From: Paragordius varius
Lineage: Eukaryota > Nematomorpha
DNA length: 64,000 nt
NCBI GenBank assembly: GCA_964247055.1
Contig: OZ176050.1
Coordinates: 10,416,001-10,480,000, forward strand
Reading direction: 5' to 3'
The notes under the pieces were generated by a model, which did not search any database, had not been told where the DNA came from, and saw only the letters and a list, made by a program, of their open reading frames with translations. Positions 36,530 to 48,008 of this stretch are shown here, piece by piece. Every line of letters starts with the position of its first letter. Position 1 is the stretch's first letter. Made by a program: the position numbers and the translations under genes.

Positions 36530-38536
36530 TTCTATGGTAAGAAGCAATTCTTAGATTGTTGTTGAATTTATATCAGATTCAGCCACAATTTTTTTGCAAA
36601 GTCATTAACCGAGATGAGGTTAAACTCAAAAAGTTTTATTAAAAATGTGGCTAGATTATGGGCGCATTCGAGATAAAATTAATTCTAAAGGGCCCTGCTT
36701 GTTAACACTCCATGACCTTTTGGGCTAGTTTTATCCCAGAGCGATTTAAATATTAAATTTCTTAAAAAACATAAGGATTATTAAGCCGAATTTGAAAATA
36801 TGCTTTCTTTAGTCTTTTAAGCGCATTGTACAAAAAAAATAAAAAATTGTAAAAAATCATCATCTCGCTTGCCGCAATTTGTTTCTATCTTTTTAAAAAA
36901 TCGATCAGGCGAATAAATATACACTGCCTCCGAAATCGGGGAGTATAAAAAATAACCGAATGATATACATATGTTCTGATAGGAAAATTTATCAAGAATA
37001 TGGTGCTTTTGGTTTTGGCCCTTACGAGTTATTTAAGTTATCTACACTTTTGCGGTAAGTGCTATATATCGGTAATTGGCAGAATTCGCGCACGATTTAT
37101 TGAGTGAAAGAGCCATCATTCAAAAAAATATCACCAAAATATATCATTAAATAGGTTTTTATTGTTCTGAAAAAGGCTAGTCCTCTAAAATTAAGGTCAA
37201 ATTCGGGATTGCGCGATATAATTATTAAATTTATGCTAAATTTTGTCAACTAAAATTTTTTTAAAAAAATGCATTAAACTTAATTTTTAGCTGAATTTTG
37301 TAGAATATCATCTTATTTTTAGACATGATGGACACGGTATAAAAACGCCTTTAGATATTGTATTTATTTTCTATATAATTGGATGAAGCTGGACTTTTTT
37401 ATCGCTTCAGAATTATATTTTAAAGGTTCATTTATTTTCATATTTTGGTGAATTTAAAATTTTATTTTTTTTTCATCATATTCTATTACTAATTTTGTTT
37501 TAATTATTTTTTATCAATATTATTTTATTTGTTATCAGTTCATGCATTGAAAAAGATTTTACAAATTGAAAATTTAGGATGTAGTTCTATTTAATAAATT
37601 TTACCTGATTTCTATTTCATATTTTAGCATAAAATATTCGTTTTCGAATGATATGATGTAATATCAGCAAATTAATAATAAATTTATTAATGAATTTTCG
37701 TTAGATTCCTCTAACTTCTTCGGATCAACATAAGGATACAAAATTGACAATATAAATAAGCTTTTTCGTTTAATACATGAGAAAAAAGTTTGATGATTAA
37801 ATTTAGGCTGAAAAATCTTTTGAAACAGTAGTTTATTTAAAAATTGAGTTAACGATATAAAAATACCTGATTATGTCAACTAGGGCAATATAATAAAAAG
37901 GTCATGAAAGGTTAAAAGCCATTTATAGGTCCGCTGACACAAAGAGACTAATTTTTTAAAAAAGGCTGGACTATTTATAAGTGCCTTCATATATAAAAAA
38001 TATTTCTTATTGAATATAATGGGCTTATTTAGATTGCTACAAAATTAATCTTTACATTTTTATTTAATATAACGCTTCGTTATAAATTGGGGGTAACTAA
38101 CGACCACAGACCATATTATTGATATATGTTAAAAACTGCTGAAAGGGTTCCAAAATAAAATTCATGCTTAATACCTGATGAAAATTATATAAATAAACCA
38201 AAATATTTTATAAATAAACAACCATATCAAACTACTTCGAGCCATTTTTATTTTTCAGCATTTTTGAAAATATTGAATTTATTTGATTCTAACGCTAAAA
38301 AGTTATTATACTATTAACACTTCTTTACCTTTTCACTTTTTGTCTAGTTTACATTTTGGGTTGTGTTAAGTCCCGGAGCTTAATATTGTAAAATAACTAC
38401 AGTTTTGAAAATTGTTATAGATTAATGAGTGTTTAAATCATCTACACTGATATTATAAACCGAAAAACTGGTATGTTTTACTTTATTTTTAATTTAATTA
38501 ATTTTACATTCATGTTAATCCATAAAATAAGTAATA
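36530..38536. repeat. Intergenic, dispersed repeat D1
   Basis: Stretches about 36716-36925 and 37180-37330 are recognisably homologous to 48727-48955 and 48090-48250; parts also recur near 16129-16280 and 29780-29830. No open frame is preserved and no termini were found, so the class is undetermined. No gene seen. Confidence 0.45.
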
Positions 38537-40089
38537 TACCATTTTTCATGCAAAAACATCATTTTTTCAAGCAAACGCACCATTTTTTCAAGCAAAGGCA
38601 ACAATTTTTCAAGCAAATGCAACATTTTTTCAAGCAAAGACAACATTTTTTCAAGCAAACGCAACATTTTTTCAAGCAAACGCAACATTTTTTCAACCAA
38701 ATGCAACATTTTTTCAACCAAATACAACATTTTTTCATCCAAACGCAACATTTTTTCAACCAAAGACAACATTTTTTCAAGCAAAAACAACACTTTTTTT
38801 AATATTACAAAGAATTACTATTTATTGTTAATTATAAATTATTTATTAAATTTTAAGTTAATGTAATTTATTTTTAGCGTTGAATTATGATTTTTATCGT
38901 TTTACCATCAATATTTGATGGTAAAATTGATTTTCAAACATTTTGATTTTGCCCATAAATTGCCGTATTTATTTATATTAATTATATTTTTCTTTTACAA
39001 TTTTAGTTTCGCCTAATCAAATTTAATTTGCACTTCAAGAGTGTCTTTGAAAGTTTAAAGTTGTCTTTCACTTCAAGTTGGTCCTTTGACTTTTTTGTTT
39101 TGTTAACTTTTATTAATTAAATCGAAAATAAATTATCTATTTTATTGTTTTTAACCTATTTTCTATTATTTAACAAAAATTTTAAATCGATATCAACTTT
39201 TAATCTTTGAGAAACCGTATATTAATTTCTTAAAATAGTTTTAGATATTTATATGAGTTTTCTGCGTTATTAAAAAATTTTCACTAAAAACATTAAAAGT
39301 TAATAATTTTGTTCAAATAAAAAAATATTTTGAAACAAAAATGTTTTTCAATAAAAATTGTTATTTTTAAATGATAAATATATAATAAATAAAGAAAATT
39401 AGGTTAATAAATAATAATATTAAAAAATAAATGCAAAAATTAGGGTAAAACAAAATTTATATATTTTAAGGACCAACTTTAAGAGTTCAAAGACCAAATT
39501 GAAATGTTTAGGGACCAACTTGAAGTGTTTAAAGACACTCTTGAAGTGCAAATTAAATAATTTGATTAGGCGATATTAAATAATTTGATTAGGCGAAACT
39601 AAAATTGTAAAAGAAAAATATAATTAATATAAATAAATACGGCAATTTATGGGCAAAATCAAAATGTTTGAAAAACAATTTTACCATCAAATATTGATGG
39701 TAAAACGATAAAAATCATAATTCAACGCTAAAAATAAATTACATTAACTTAAAATTTAATAAATAATTTATAATTAACAATAAATAGTAATTCTTTGTAA
39801 TATTAAAAAAAGTGTTGTTTTTGCTTGAAAAAATGTTGTCTTTGGTTGAAAAAATGTTGCGTTTGGATGAAAAAATGTTGTATTTGGTTGAAAAAATGTT
39901 GCATTTGGTTGAAAAAATGTTGCGTTTGCTTGAAAAAATGTTGCGTTTGCTTGAAAAAATGTTGTCTTTGCTTGAAAAAATGTTGCATTTGCTTGAAAAA
40001 TTGTTGCCTTTGCTTGAAAAAATGTTGCGTTTGCTTGAAAAAATGGTGCGTTTGCTTGAAAAAATGATGTTTTTGCATGAAAAATGGTA
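38537..40089. mobile_element. 1.55-kb palindromic foldback element with 21-bp minisatellite arms
   Basis: The element begins TACCATTTTTCATGC and ends with its inverse, flanked by TA on both sides. Each arm carries a tandem array of a 21-bp unit (CATTTTTTCAAGCAAACGCAA type), about 11 units at left and 12 at right, followed by a further 450-bp inverted segment reaching the centre near 39310. The right arm is about 21 bp (one unit) longer. Because the unit is a multiple of three, all frames through the arrays stay open and give heptapeptide repeats; these are not genes. A short relative with the same ends is at 53689-53968. Confidence 0.85.
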
Positions 40090-40281
40090 TATCAATTTTT
40101 TAGTCATTTTTTTATTTTTCAGTGCATCAATCTTCTATGAATGCAAACTACAATTGTAATTCCATATTTTTTGAAATATTTCATTATAAACAGGCTTAGG
40201 GTTGCAAAAGTCCCCACTTTGAATCGAAGGATCGAAATAATGTGTTGTATCCAAATATAAGTAGAATAAAATGAGAGGCAA

Positions 40282-41474
40282 CTATATCAGCGTGGCTGAA
40301 ACCGATACGACCGTGGAGCTATTGAAAGTCTTAATTTAACAAAATAAGTGGTAAAAATTGAAAGCTATTCTTAAATTTTACAAACAAGATGATTGAATCG
40401 CGACTAGGGTTGTGCATTAAATATCATGCGATTTGGAGACTGTGAAAATAATGCTGAAACTTGCATCTCTAATAATGTAATGTTTTTTATTAAAAGATTG
40501 TTTTATACATGTTTTTATACTTATTATTTACAAATAAGATTTTGTTTACAAATGAATTTTGCCACATATTTGTAACTTTTTAAATTTTCAAATACTTAAC
40601 TTTAAATAGTGGATATTTCAAAAAAAAATTACCTAGTTTGTTTTACACTTTGGTTCACATATATGGAATATTTGCATTGCAAAGTGCTTGATTGTTTTGT
40701 TTTTCGAAATAACTAGATATGCTTAAATGCTAATATTATAACGATGTATGTTTAACAGTTTAGCTTATTTAATAATTTATATTTTTCAAAAAATATATTA
40801 AAAAACAAAATCTTACTATTTCTCTTCCAAAAAAAATTTACCAGCAATTTTTCAAAAGAACAACTGTTTTTTTAATAACCATGGTCAAAAAATAAATAGT
40901 CACTAACCTGGTCACGACCCGGTCAATTGACCGGGTCAGAACTTGGTCAGCACAACCCTAGTCGGGACACATTTCTAGCTGGCTTTGTGCTTCCTCATTC
41001 GCATATTTACGAAAGGAGGATATTGACGCCTACAAATTAAACTCAATAATGGCCTTTTAATCTGCTTTTAAATGATATCTAAAAAATCTAAATCGCAATG
41101 GTAGCAATACTTTTTATAATATAAGTATTAAAATAATTTTAAAACAATTTAGCTATGCTCGCAACATAATCCGTTTCAAAGATTAAAATTGATCTGGCCG
41201 ATGAGTAAACATATCTCTTCTCTATAAATATGCTTAAGTATTTGGACTTATTTAGTTTTTTTAAAACACATTTTGGTTTCAAAAAACTTTGCTTGCCATT
41301 TTGTTAGTATACAATTTACTTTGACCATTTTCTCGGCAAAATACCAGGTTTGGAGGAAAACAACATAATGCGACGATAACTCAAATCGCTCGTTATTTAA
41401 CATAAAAAAATAATCCCAATATTTAGACAGCTTCAATTTCATCTTTAATATCTTGAAACTTTGATTTTCAGCGT
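40282..41474 (-). CDS. Unknown small protein gene, an exon split by an hAT element
   Basis: I do not recognise the family. Exons: 41320-41474 (likely start ATG 41442), 41166-41291, 40961-41029 plus 40382-40396 (one exon interrupted by the hAT at 40405-40960), and 40282-40329 ending in TAG. The first intron is 28 bp, and all junctions are GT/AG in phase 0. Segments read RFELSSHYVVFLQTWYFAEK, KYLSIFIEKRYVYSSARSIL, ASISSFRKYANEEAQSQLEM and FNSSTVVSVSATLI. Subtracting the transposon and one copy of its 8-bp duplication leaves the frame continuous (CPD then SIILF), giving about 126 residues. As it stands, the inserted element brings a stop directly after the Asp codon. The gene follows FAM43 on the same strand. 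Confidence in the exon chain is moderate; function unknown. Confidence 0.5.
40405..40960. mobile_element. Non-autonomous hAT element inserted in an exon
   Basis: Ends TAGGGTTGTGC and GCACAACCCTA. Flanking 8-mers ATCGCGAC (40397-40404) and GTCGGGAC (40961-40968) match at 6 of 8. 556 bp, no open frame of note. A perfect 22-bp palindrome (GACCCGGTCAA and its complement) lies near the right end at 40917-40938. Confidence 0.78.
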
Positions 41475-41681
41475 CTTAACGGAAAATGATTGCTAGCATT
41501 TAATTTATTGTAAATTTATTACATTTATAAACTTGATACAATCCATTATAAATGTCATCACAAATCATACATAAATAATATTTTAATAGTTTGTAAACTA
41601 TGGACCAGAATATTTAGTCTTGAATAATAAGCTTTCGATTTTCAAACTATGTTGTTCGTAGGTTATAAAAATTGTAATACG

Positions 41682-43919
41682 TCATACTAAATTCTCATTA
41701 ATATTATCCTTAATGTCATTTAGCATGTTTGATGATGCACTTTTATAAGTTTCTTTGATATCTTCTGTACTCTGGTATCGTACGATAATTGGACTATTTG
41801 TCAAACTACTGCACTGTGTACTACAATCAGATGAAGTATAATAACCGGTCATTATATCATCAAAACCTGACTCCCTGGATGAACTACCTAATTTTCTGGA
41901 TTTACTAGCTGCTGTCAACCAACTTTCAATAAGTCTACTTTGATTCGATGACAAGGTTGGGACGGATTGGCTTCGTTTTCTGCGTAAATTATCGTTTTTT
42001 CGTAAGGCATAATGACACGATAATAGGTCAAAGTTGTAAGTTAAATCATTGAAAAAGTATGGATGCTGATGGGAATAATTTTTAATATGATTGTTGAGGC
42101 GTAAAGGATTCCGATTGCAAAGGTCAAGTGATGGAATGAAGGATTTTACGATTAATCTTTCCTTCTCTGTCGAATCATATTTTACATCAAACATTGATTT
42201 TAAAGAGAATGTTTCTGCTGCTGAATGCAAGCAGGTTTGTTGTTCAAAAGGGACGATAAGGGATTCATGTGATTTACATTTTTTCATCATTTGACAAGAT
42301 AATTTGACGTATTTGTTATCTTTTTTATGTTTCATATTACAATTATTTTTACAGTAACTTTCATTATTTAATGATATAATCTTTTCTTTACTTTGGTTCG
42401 GATTTAGTGTAGTTTTATTGCTATTTGTTTCACGTTGTTTTGTATAATTTTCCGGAGATGATAAATTATTTTGACTTATATTGTTATTTGACTCCATATC
42501 TTCTTCACTTTCTTCATCGATGGAGAAACTTGTGTGAAATGAATATTTTTTGTTAACTAACGATTTATTGGCCGAATGTTTCCTAAAATTTGAGGTGGTA
42601 ATCAAATGTTGAGCTGAAAGATTTTTTGTGCGGCTTGTGCTTCCTTCTTTATTTTGGATTTCAATGGATTTATCAGTTAGGTTTTTGCATACATAATTTT
42701 GTGCGAGGGATGTCAGATTGTCACTTACACTGTGTGTTAACTTATTTTTCCTTCCAAAGTTTGAACCATCTAACTTTATTGCGTTTTGTTGTTGGACAAT
42801 ACATAGAGAAGAGTCGAAAGAGATGGGTAAAGAGTTTTGTTCACGCACTATTCGCATATGTTGTTGCCGCAGTCGACGAGTTTTGTAATCGTTAACAGCT
42901 TTTGACACCAAATGCGAAATTCGACGCTTTAAGTGTTGCATTGTTTCGTTTAACACCGTGATATCAGAGTCATCAAAACCATCCATAGTTTTATGCGTAG
43001 ACGTATGTGAGTGTGTCGATGTAACGGAGCTTGATCTAACTAAAGAATTTTGATGCTTAGTTTTTGATCTTTTGGGGTTGAGTTTTTCATTATAAACAGA
43101 CGTTGATTGTGTTGTGGTGTTGTGGATGTCGGAGGAATCTTGTTTCCAATAAAGTAAATTAATTTCGTCATTACAACGGTAAGGTATAGTTTGGGAGCGA
43201 TGAAGTGTTTTATAGAGAAGGGGGATTAAATTAAAACCCGGTAGGGGTGAAAAGAATTCTGTTAATTTTTGTCCCTTACATCTATCATCTAAACCTGTTT
43301 CCTTTAATAAAATGGCATGACATCGGCATTCATGTATTAACTTTTTGGAAGATCCTTCGTGTTTGTATATCCAAGCCAAAACTCCTGGATATTCTTCCGA
43401 AACTGTAACATGTAGAATTTTTCGGGCCATATAGTTGAAAATTTTACGCCGTTTATTTTCTCCTTGTTGACATATTGAATCTTTCAAATTTTTAAACATA
43501 TTATTGGCTTTGGTTTCGTGATTATACCTAAGTTCAATACCGTGATTAGTTAAACCCAAGTAAATATTTGGATAGGTGTCCGAATTATTGATTAATCCAC
43601 CCTTCCTCATACTTGGAATATTATTATTTTTAGTATTGTTGATATTATTATTGTTGTTTGGGTGCATCCCTTTAGAATATCCAAGCAAATCCTTAATGTG
43701 CGCACTCTCCAAAATTTCTTGGGCCCGAACATAATTTTGATAGCGATTCCATAGAGCTGATATTGCTTGATCTGTGCACCCTTCACCCTTGACTACCATA
43801 CATAAACAGTTCCCAAGATATGTACAAGGGAAATAAGCACCAATCGGGTCCAAATGTAACGTTTTTGAAGTTTTCATGATGTGGGCTGTAAGATTTTGTC
43901 GTGTTACTAAAATACGCAT
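41682..43919 (-). CDS. FAM43-like PTB/PID-domain protein
   Basis: Single-exon frame of 745 residues. The PTB/PID domain occupies about residues 24-215: CTYLGNCLCMVVKGEGCTDQ (PTB strand 1-2 with the family's YLGN and KGEGCTD signature), then LGLTNHGIELRY, and KILHVTVSEEYPGVLAWIYK, with CRCHAILL closing the domain. An Asn-rich insertion of about 50 residues splits it. FAM43A/B of vertebrates are about 330-420 residues; here a long Ser/Asn-rich tail with many basic patches follows, without a recognised domain. The family is poorly characterised; PTB domains bind NPxY-type peptides or lipids, so an adaptor role near membranes is inferred. ATG at 43919 is the most upstream in-frame start that I can support; an upstream exon is not excluded. 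Confidence 0.82.
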   Translation of the reverse strand: MRILVTRQNLTAHIMKTSKTLHLDPIGAYFPCTYLGNCLCMVVKGEGCTDQAISALWNRYQNYVRAQEILESAHIKDLLGYSKGMHPNNNNNINNTKNNNIPSMRKGGLINNSDTYPNIYLGLTNHGIELRYNHETKANNMFKNLKDSICQQGENKRRKIFNYMARKILHVTVSEEYPGVLAWIYKHEGSSKKLIHECRCHAILLKETGLDDRCKGQKLTEFFSPLPGFNLIPLLYKTLHRSQTIPYRCNDEINLLYWKQDSSDIHNTTTQSTSVYNEKLNPKRSKTKHQNSLVRSSSVTSTHSHTSTHKTMDGFDDSDITVLNETMQHLKRRISHLVSKAVNDYKTRRLRQQHMRIVREQNSLPISFDSSLCIVQQQNAIKLDGSNFGRKNKLTHSVSDNLTSLAQNYVCKNLTDKSIEIQNKEGSTSRTKNLSAQHLITTSNFRKHSANKSLVNKKYSFHTSFSIDEESEEDMESNNNISQNNLSSPENYTKQRETNSNKTTLNPNQSKEKIISLNNESYCKNNCNMKHKKDNKYVKLSCQMMKKCKSHESLIVPFEQQTCLHSAAETFSLKSMFDVKYDSTEKERLIVKSFIPSLDLCNRNPLRLNNHIKNYSHQHPYFFNDLTYNFDLLSCHYALRKNDNLRRKRSQSVPTLSSNQSRLIESWLTAASKSRKLGSSSRESGFDDIMTGYYTSSDCSTQCSSLTNSPIIVRYQSTEDIKETYKSASSNMLNDIKDNINENLV

Positions 43920-45074
43920 ATTAAAAATGATTTTTAAAACGGATTTTACTTATTATTACATTTAAATAATTAGATCAGATATAAAATTCATACTTTGTTT
44001 CAAAATAAGAATATATGACAAGTATCCAACGAGATTTTAGGAATTTGTCAATGAATATGTCATAAAATAAAGAAGGAGAAATTAAATTTAATGTAATGTG
44101 TGCCTTTGAGTAAATTATCTTTATATTTCTTTTTACCTTTTGGCAATGGTGTGGAGAAAACAACAATTACGATATTATGTAATACATTATATGATACAAA
44201 AGGTTTAAAGAGCCTTCAGTTAAAATTGTTTTAAATACATATATATTTTAAAAATTATGACATATAATCAATGTACTCTATAACTAAAAAAAGTAAAAAA
44301 AAGTACTCAGTGCTGTTGACAGGTAAAGAAGGCATATAAAAATATATTTTTTCACATGAAAAGTCAAAAGGAAAATACTTTTCCAGGTTACGCAAAATTA
44401 TAAATTGTTACTACAGTAAGTGCAATATTAATAATCTTTACAATGCACCTATAATTATCATATATATATTTTTTAACACTAAAATTAATTTTGTGGAAAA
44501 AAACGTTATCTGTGATTCGATAGAAAATTATAAAATTCATATTCATCATTAATTTTATAAAATATATTTATATAAAGAAATTCAGTATGGTGTGAAATAT
44601 TAATGAGTTATTATTGCCTGTATTAATTATATTACATTACAATATTTAACAGTGAACTCCTGGAATAATCTTCTTTCGTAAATTAGTGTTAATATATACA
44701 CCTTTTTTACAATTATTTTAGTTACAATCATATGACATTTTAATAACATTAAAATATATGAAATTTATATGTATAACTTTTCAAACAATTATGGGCCCGC
44801 CCATGCTTAGTATTTTTACGTTAAAAAAATCGCACAATATAATCAATGAATGTAATATATCTGTAAAATTTGATATTTAAACACATTTTTTATATAATTT
44901 TTATTACCTATTTTATGATTATGATTAATAAAATTGATCGATTAGTTTTATATATATACATATGAGTCAGACAAATGAATAATAATCTGTTATATTGATG
45001 ATAATTTTGGTATTTTTTTCAATATTGGGTCTTATGACATAGAAAGTAGTTAATTTCAAAATAATACATTAGGC

Positions 45075-45239
45075 ATTCTGGCTTATTCACATTATTGTTG
45101 GTCGATTTGCAAACAGTAGTGTATGGAAAAAACAAAATGTTGTGTTTAAACAATTTTTTTCCTTATTATATCAAAAATTTGTTTATAACTATGCTACTTT
45201 TTTACATATTTACGAACGATAATGCGAATAAACCAGCAA
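45075..45239. mobile_element. MITE-B, copy 2
   Basis: Left end CTGGCTTATTCACATTATTG, right end AATGCGAATAAACCAGCA; inverted and matching the element at 24680-24839. Confidence 0.6.
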
Positions 45240-46180
45240 TGTCCATACTGTAATGATATTTAAACAATAAAAGGCGACTGAGTTAATAATAGAGTTCTTT
45301 GTTTTATAAATATTTTTAAACATTTTTTTTAGAAGGGGTCCGTATTAATTACCATTAACAAACCACGATTTTTATAGGGTCTGAAAACTAAAAGGTCATT
45401 CATTATTTTATCAGATAAATTAAAAATATACAATAAGTACGTCAAAAAAATATGATTGCCTATCTTATGCTTTAAAAAGATTCTATTGAACAAAGAGATT
45501 AGATCCTTTTGAACTATTTGGCTTTAAAATATTATACTTGCAAGTTTTCCGTTAATTTTATTATATTAAATTAATTAACTAATGGGGACAATTACCTTTA
45601 AACAGAGAATATTTTTAAATAATCAATGATTAAATTAGTATAAATTTAGGGGTTAACTTATATTTATGATGGGAAATGTAGAATTCGGTGTCAGGGATTA
45701 TAAAGTAACATATAATAAAATTCGGATTCAATGTGTCACAAGAAATACTTTTATAGCGCATACACGTGCCAAAAGAGTTAAATATTTTGAATATGTAAAA
45801 ACACAAAAACTAATTGTTTGTGAAAAGAAAACAAAATTTTCGGCAACGAGTTTGTGTTTTAAAATAATTATTGTTGTCAAAAATTAGTATACTGTTTTAA
45901 GACTATAATGCAAATAAAGTTGTAAATTTAAAAGGATGAATTTTATAGTTTTGTTATTAAACCATAAATGCTTCTTTGCCTTGTGATACATATATTATTT
46001 ACATAAATGAAAAATAAAAATGCCTTAAATTCTTTCAACCTTTGTCTAATTCCATATATTGACTTGCTGAGATAAAGAACACATAAGATAAGGAACAGGG
46101 AGGCGAATTATATACCTATTTTCTACCTATTAATCAATGATAAAAATTAAAAGATTATCAATAAATTAAATTAAAAATAC

Positions 46181-46204
46181 TTACACACACACACACACAC
46201 ACAC
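46181..46204. repeat. (CA)n microsatellite
   Basis: About twelve uninterrupted CA units in an intergenic region. Confidence 0.9.
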
Positions 46205-47485
46205 CTATGAAATAAATAGCTCAATTTTTGCGTAAAATTCGTAAATATACTTAAAAAAATCTTCTGTTGATTAGGCGGTGGTATGTGATGATTAATTTAA
46301 CTTAAATTCAATTATCGTCCAATTTATCAGTGAAATTCTTTGTTAGTTAGAGTATCAGAATGAAAAACAAGTGCCAAAAAAATTAAATCACAGATTAATG
46401 GTTAAAAGATGTCTACATTTAATTGGATTAATAAAAATACACACTTGTGAAGCACTTTTGTAGACATTTTATAAGATATTCAAAAATGGAATACACAATA
46501 AACAAACCTTACAGAAAAAATCGGTAACACCTTTCAAATTTTAATTAACACTCGTTTTAAGTCTTTATGCTGAATCGTATTATTTTGAAATGGTGACAAC
46601 TCAAAAATAGAAAAGCAGCATTGTACATACTAAAAATGTCAATAAATTCGTTCGTTTATCTAAATAAAATTCCTAATTTTACTATATGTTACGGAGTACC
46701 GTACATCCAAAGCATAATAATATTTTTTATTTAAGGTATTAAAACATTTAGTATGTTTTTTGTGAGCATAAAAAAAATAAACTCTAAAATTATTAAACAA
46801 GATCAATGAAAGGATAATGTTATTGTATAACAAATACCATAGTAAACTAAAATAGCTTTCAGGGAAATTAACATATTTTTATAAACATGTAATAATTCTC
46901 AATTTATTACAATCTCTAAGGCAAAATATATTTACTTATATGCTCAAAGGGAATATTTTTAATATATTGTTACCAAAGAACATTTTCGTACATTTTTTTT
47001 GATAGAGAAGGTATGACATTTTTAACAAATAATCCAACCAGTTATAAACTTAACAATTTTGATGTTCTATCTAATTCACATAAACCAACATTGATTAGTT
47101 TTATCCAAGAAGTGGTAACACCAGGATGAAATTTTTATTATTAAAATGGATTGGTATATGCAGTTTTAGAACAATGGACCCATTTTTTTGTTTAAAACCG
47201 CAATAATTTTAAAAATTATAAAATTTGGAAATTATTGCGTCATGATTACATAAAATGAGTTATTATTCATTTTTAAACCATAATAAATAATAAATTTTTA
47301 AGTATGTTCTGTTATTTAACCCAATAGAACAATTTCATATAATTTTGAGGGCTTTTGCGCTCTTCAAATGTAGCTTTTCATTTTAGGTTTAGTATAAATA
47401 AAGTATTTTTACTTTATATTTAAATTTTAGTTTATATTTTAATTTTATTTCTACGTTTGACAAAGATTACTTGTAGTAATCGAAA

Positions 47486-48008
47486 TCTATATATTTATAA
47501 AAATGGAAAATGCTGGCTTTGTGATCTGGTACAGGAAAACCGGTAGACCCATTCAAATCCAAACTTCGAAAAAATATAATCATTAATGAATACCCCGACA
47601 ATAGCTTCGCCCTTTTTTTGAAATAGGCTCCCAGTTCGGGCCCACCCCGTGTGAAAAACGGGTTAAGTATATTTTTTGGAGAACTTGGACCATTCAATTT
47701 CAAATATGATTTTTGTTTACTTATTTTTGATCGCGCTGAACATAGTCGACTCACTTTTTTGATTTAGGCCCTCTTTTACCCGCTTCCCCTGTAAAATGCC
47801 ATTTTTTCAAAAAACAAAGTCCACAAAAATAATTTTTTAAATCTATTTTTCCCGTTTTAAGATTCCTATGATATCATAGCTATTAAATAATGTTTCGAAA
47901 TAATCCACATATGTAGATCAATTTATTGTCCCTTTCAAATAAACCCCCCCCCCCTCAGAAGTCCGAAGGACTTCCTCGGGCTGCGTAGCAGCACGAGATT
48001 TACTCTAG
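47486..48008 (+). mobile_element. Non-autonomous Helitron, copy B
   Basis: Starts TCTATATATTTATAAA after host A and ends CACGAGATTTACTCTAG before host T, with the same CTGC-GTA-GCAG stem and GAAGTCC/GGACTTC stem as copy A (23079-23651), in the opposite orientation. 523 bp, with no real gene inside. Confidence 0.78.

Larger units (their letters stand above)
43920..47485. other. Intergenic region
   Basis: Holds MITE-B copy 2 (about 45075-45239) and a (CA)n run at 46181-46204. On the plus strand 47014-47128 opens MTFLTNNPTSYKLNNFDVLS and ends ISFIQEVVTPG before TGA; it looks protein-like and could be a last exon, but I recognise nothing. The open frame 45666-45887 is of the same uncertain kind. 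Confidence 0.4.

Noticed and set aside
38473-40159. Several open frames encoding heptapeptide repeats (HFFKQTQ, KCCLCLK, LLEKMLR types)
   Set aside because: They arise because the 21-bp repeat unit is a multiple of three, so all frames stay open on both strands; they lie wholly inside the palindromic element.
40917-40938. A perfect GC-rich 22-bp palindrome as a regulatory site
   Set aside because: It lies within a non-autonomous hAT element and is more simply a subterminal palindrome of that element.
41248-41442. A stand-alone 64-residue protein on the minus strand
   Set aside because: Removing a 28-bp GT...AG segment at 41292-41319 extends the frame into a longer, more protein-like reading, so it is treated as the first exon of the 40282-41474 gene.
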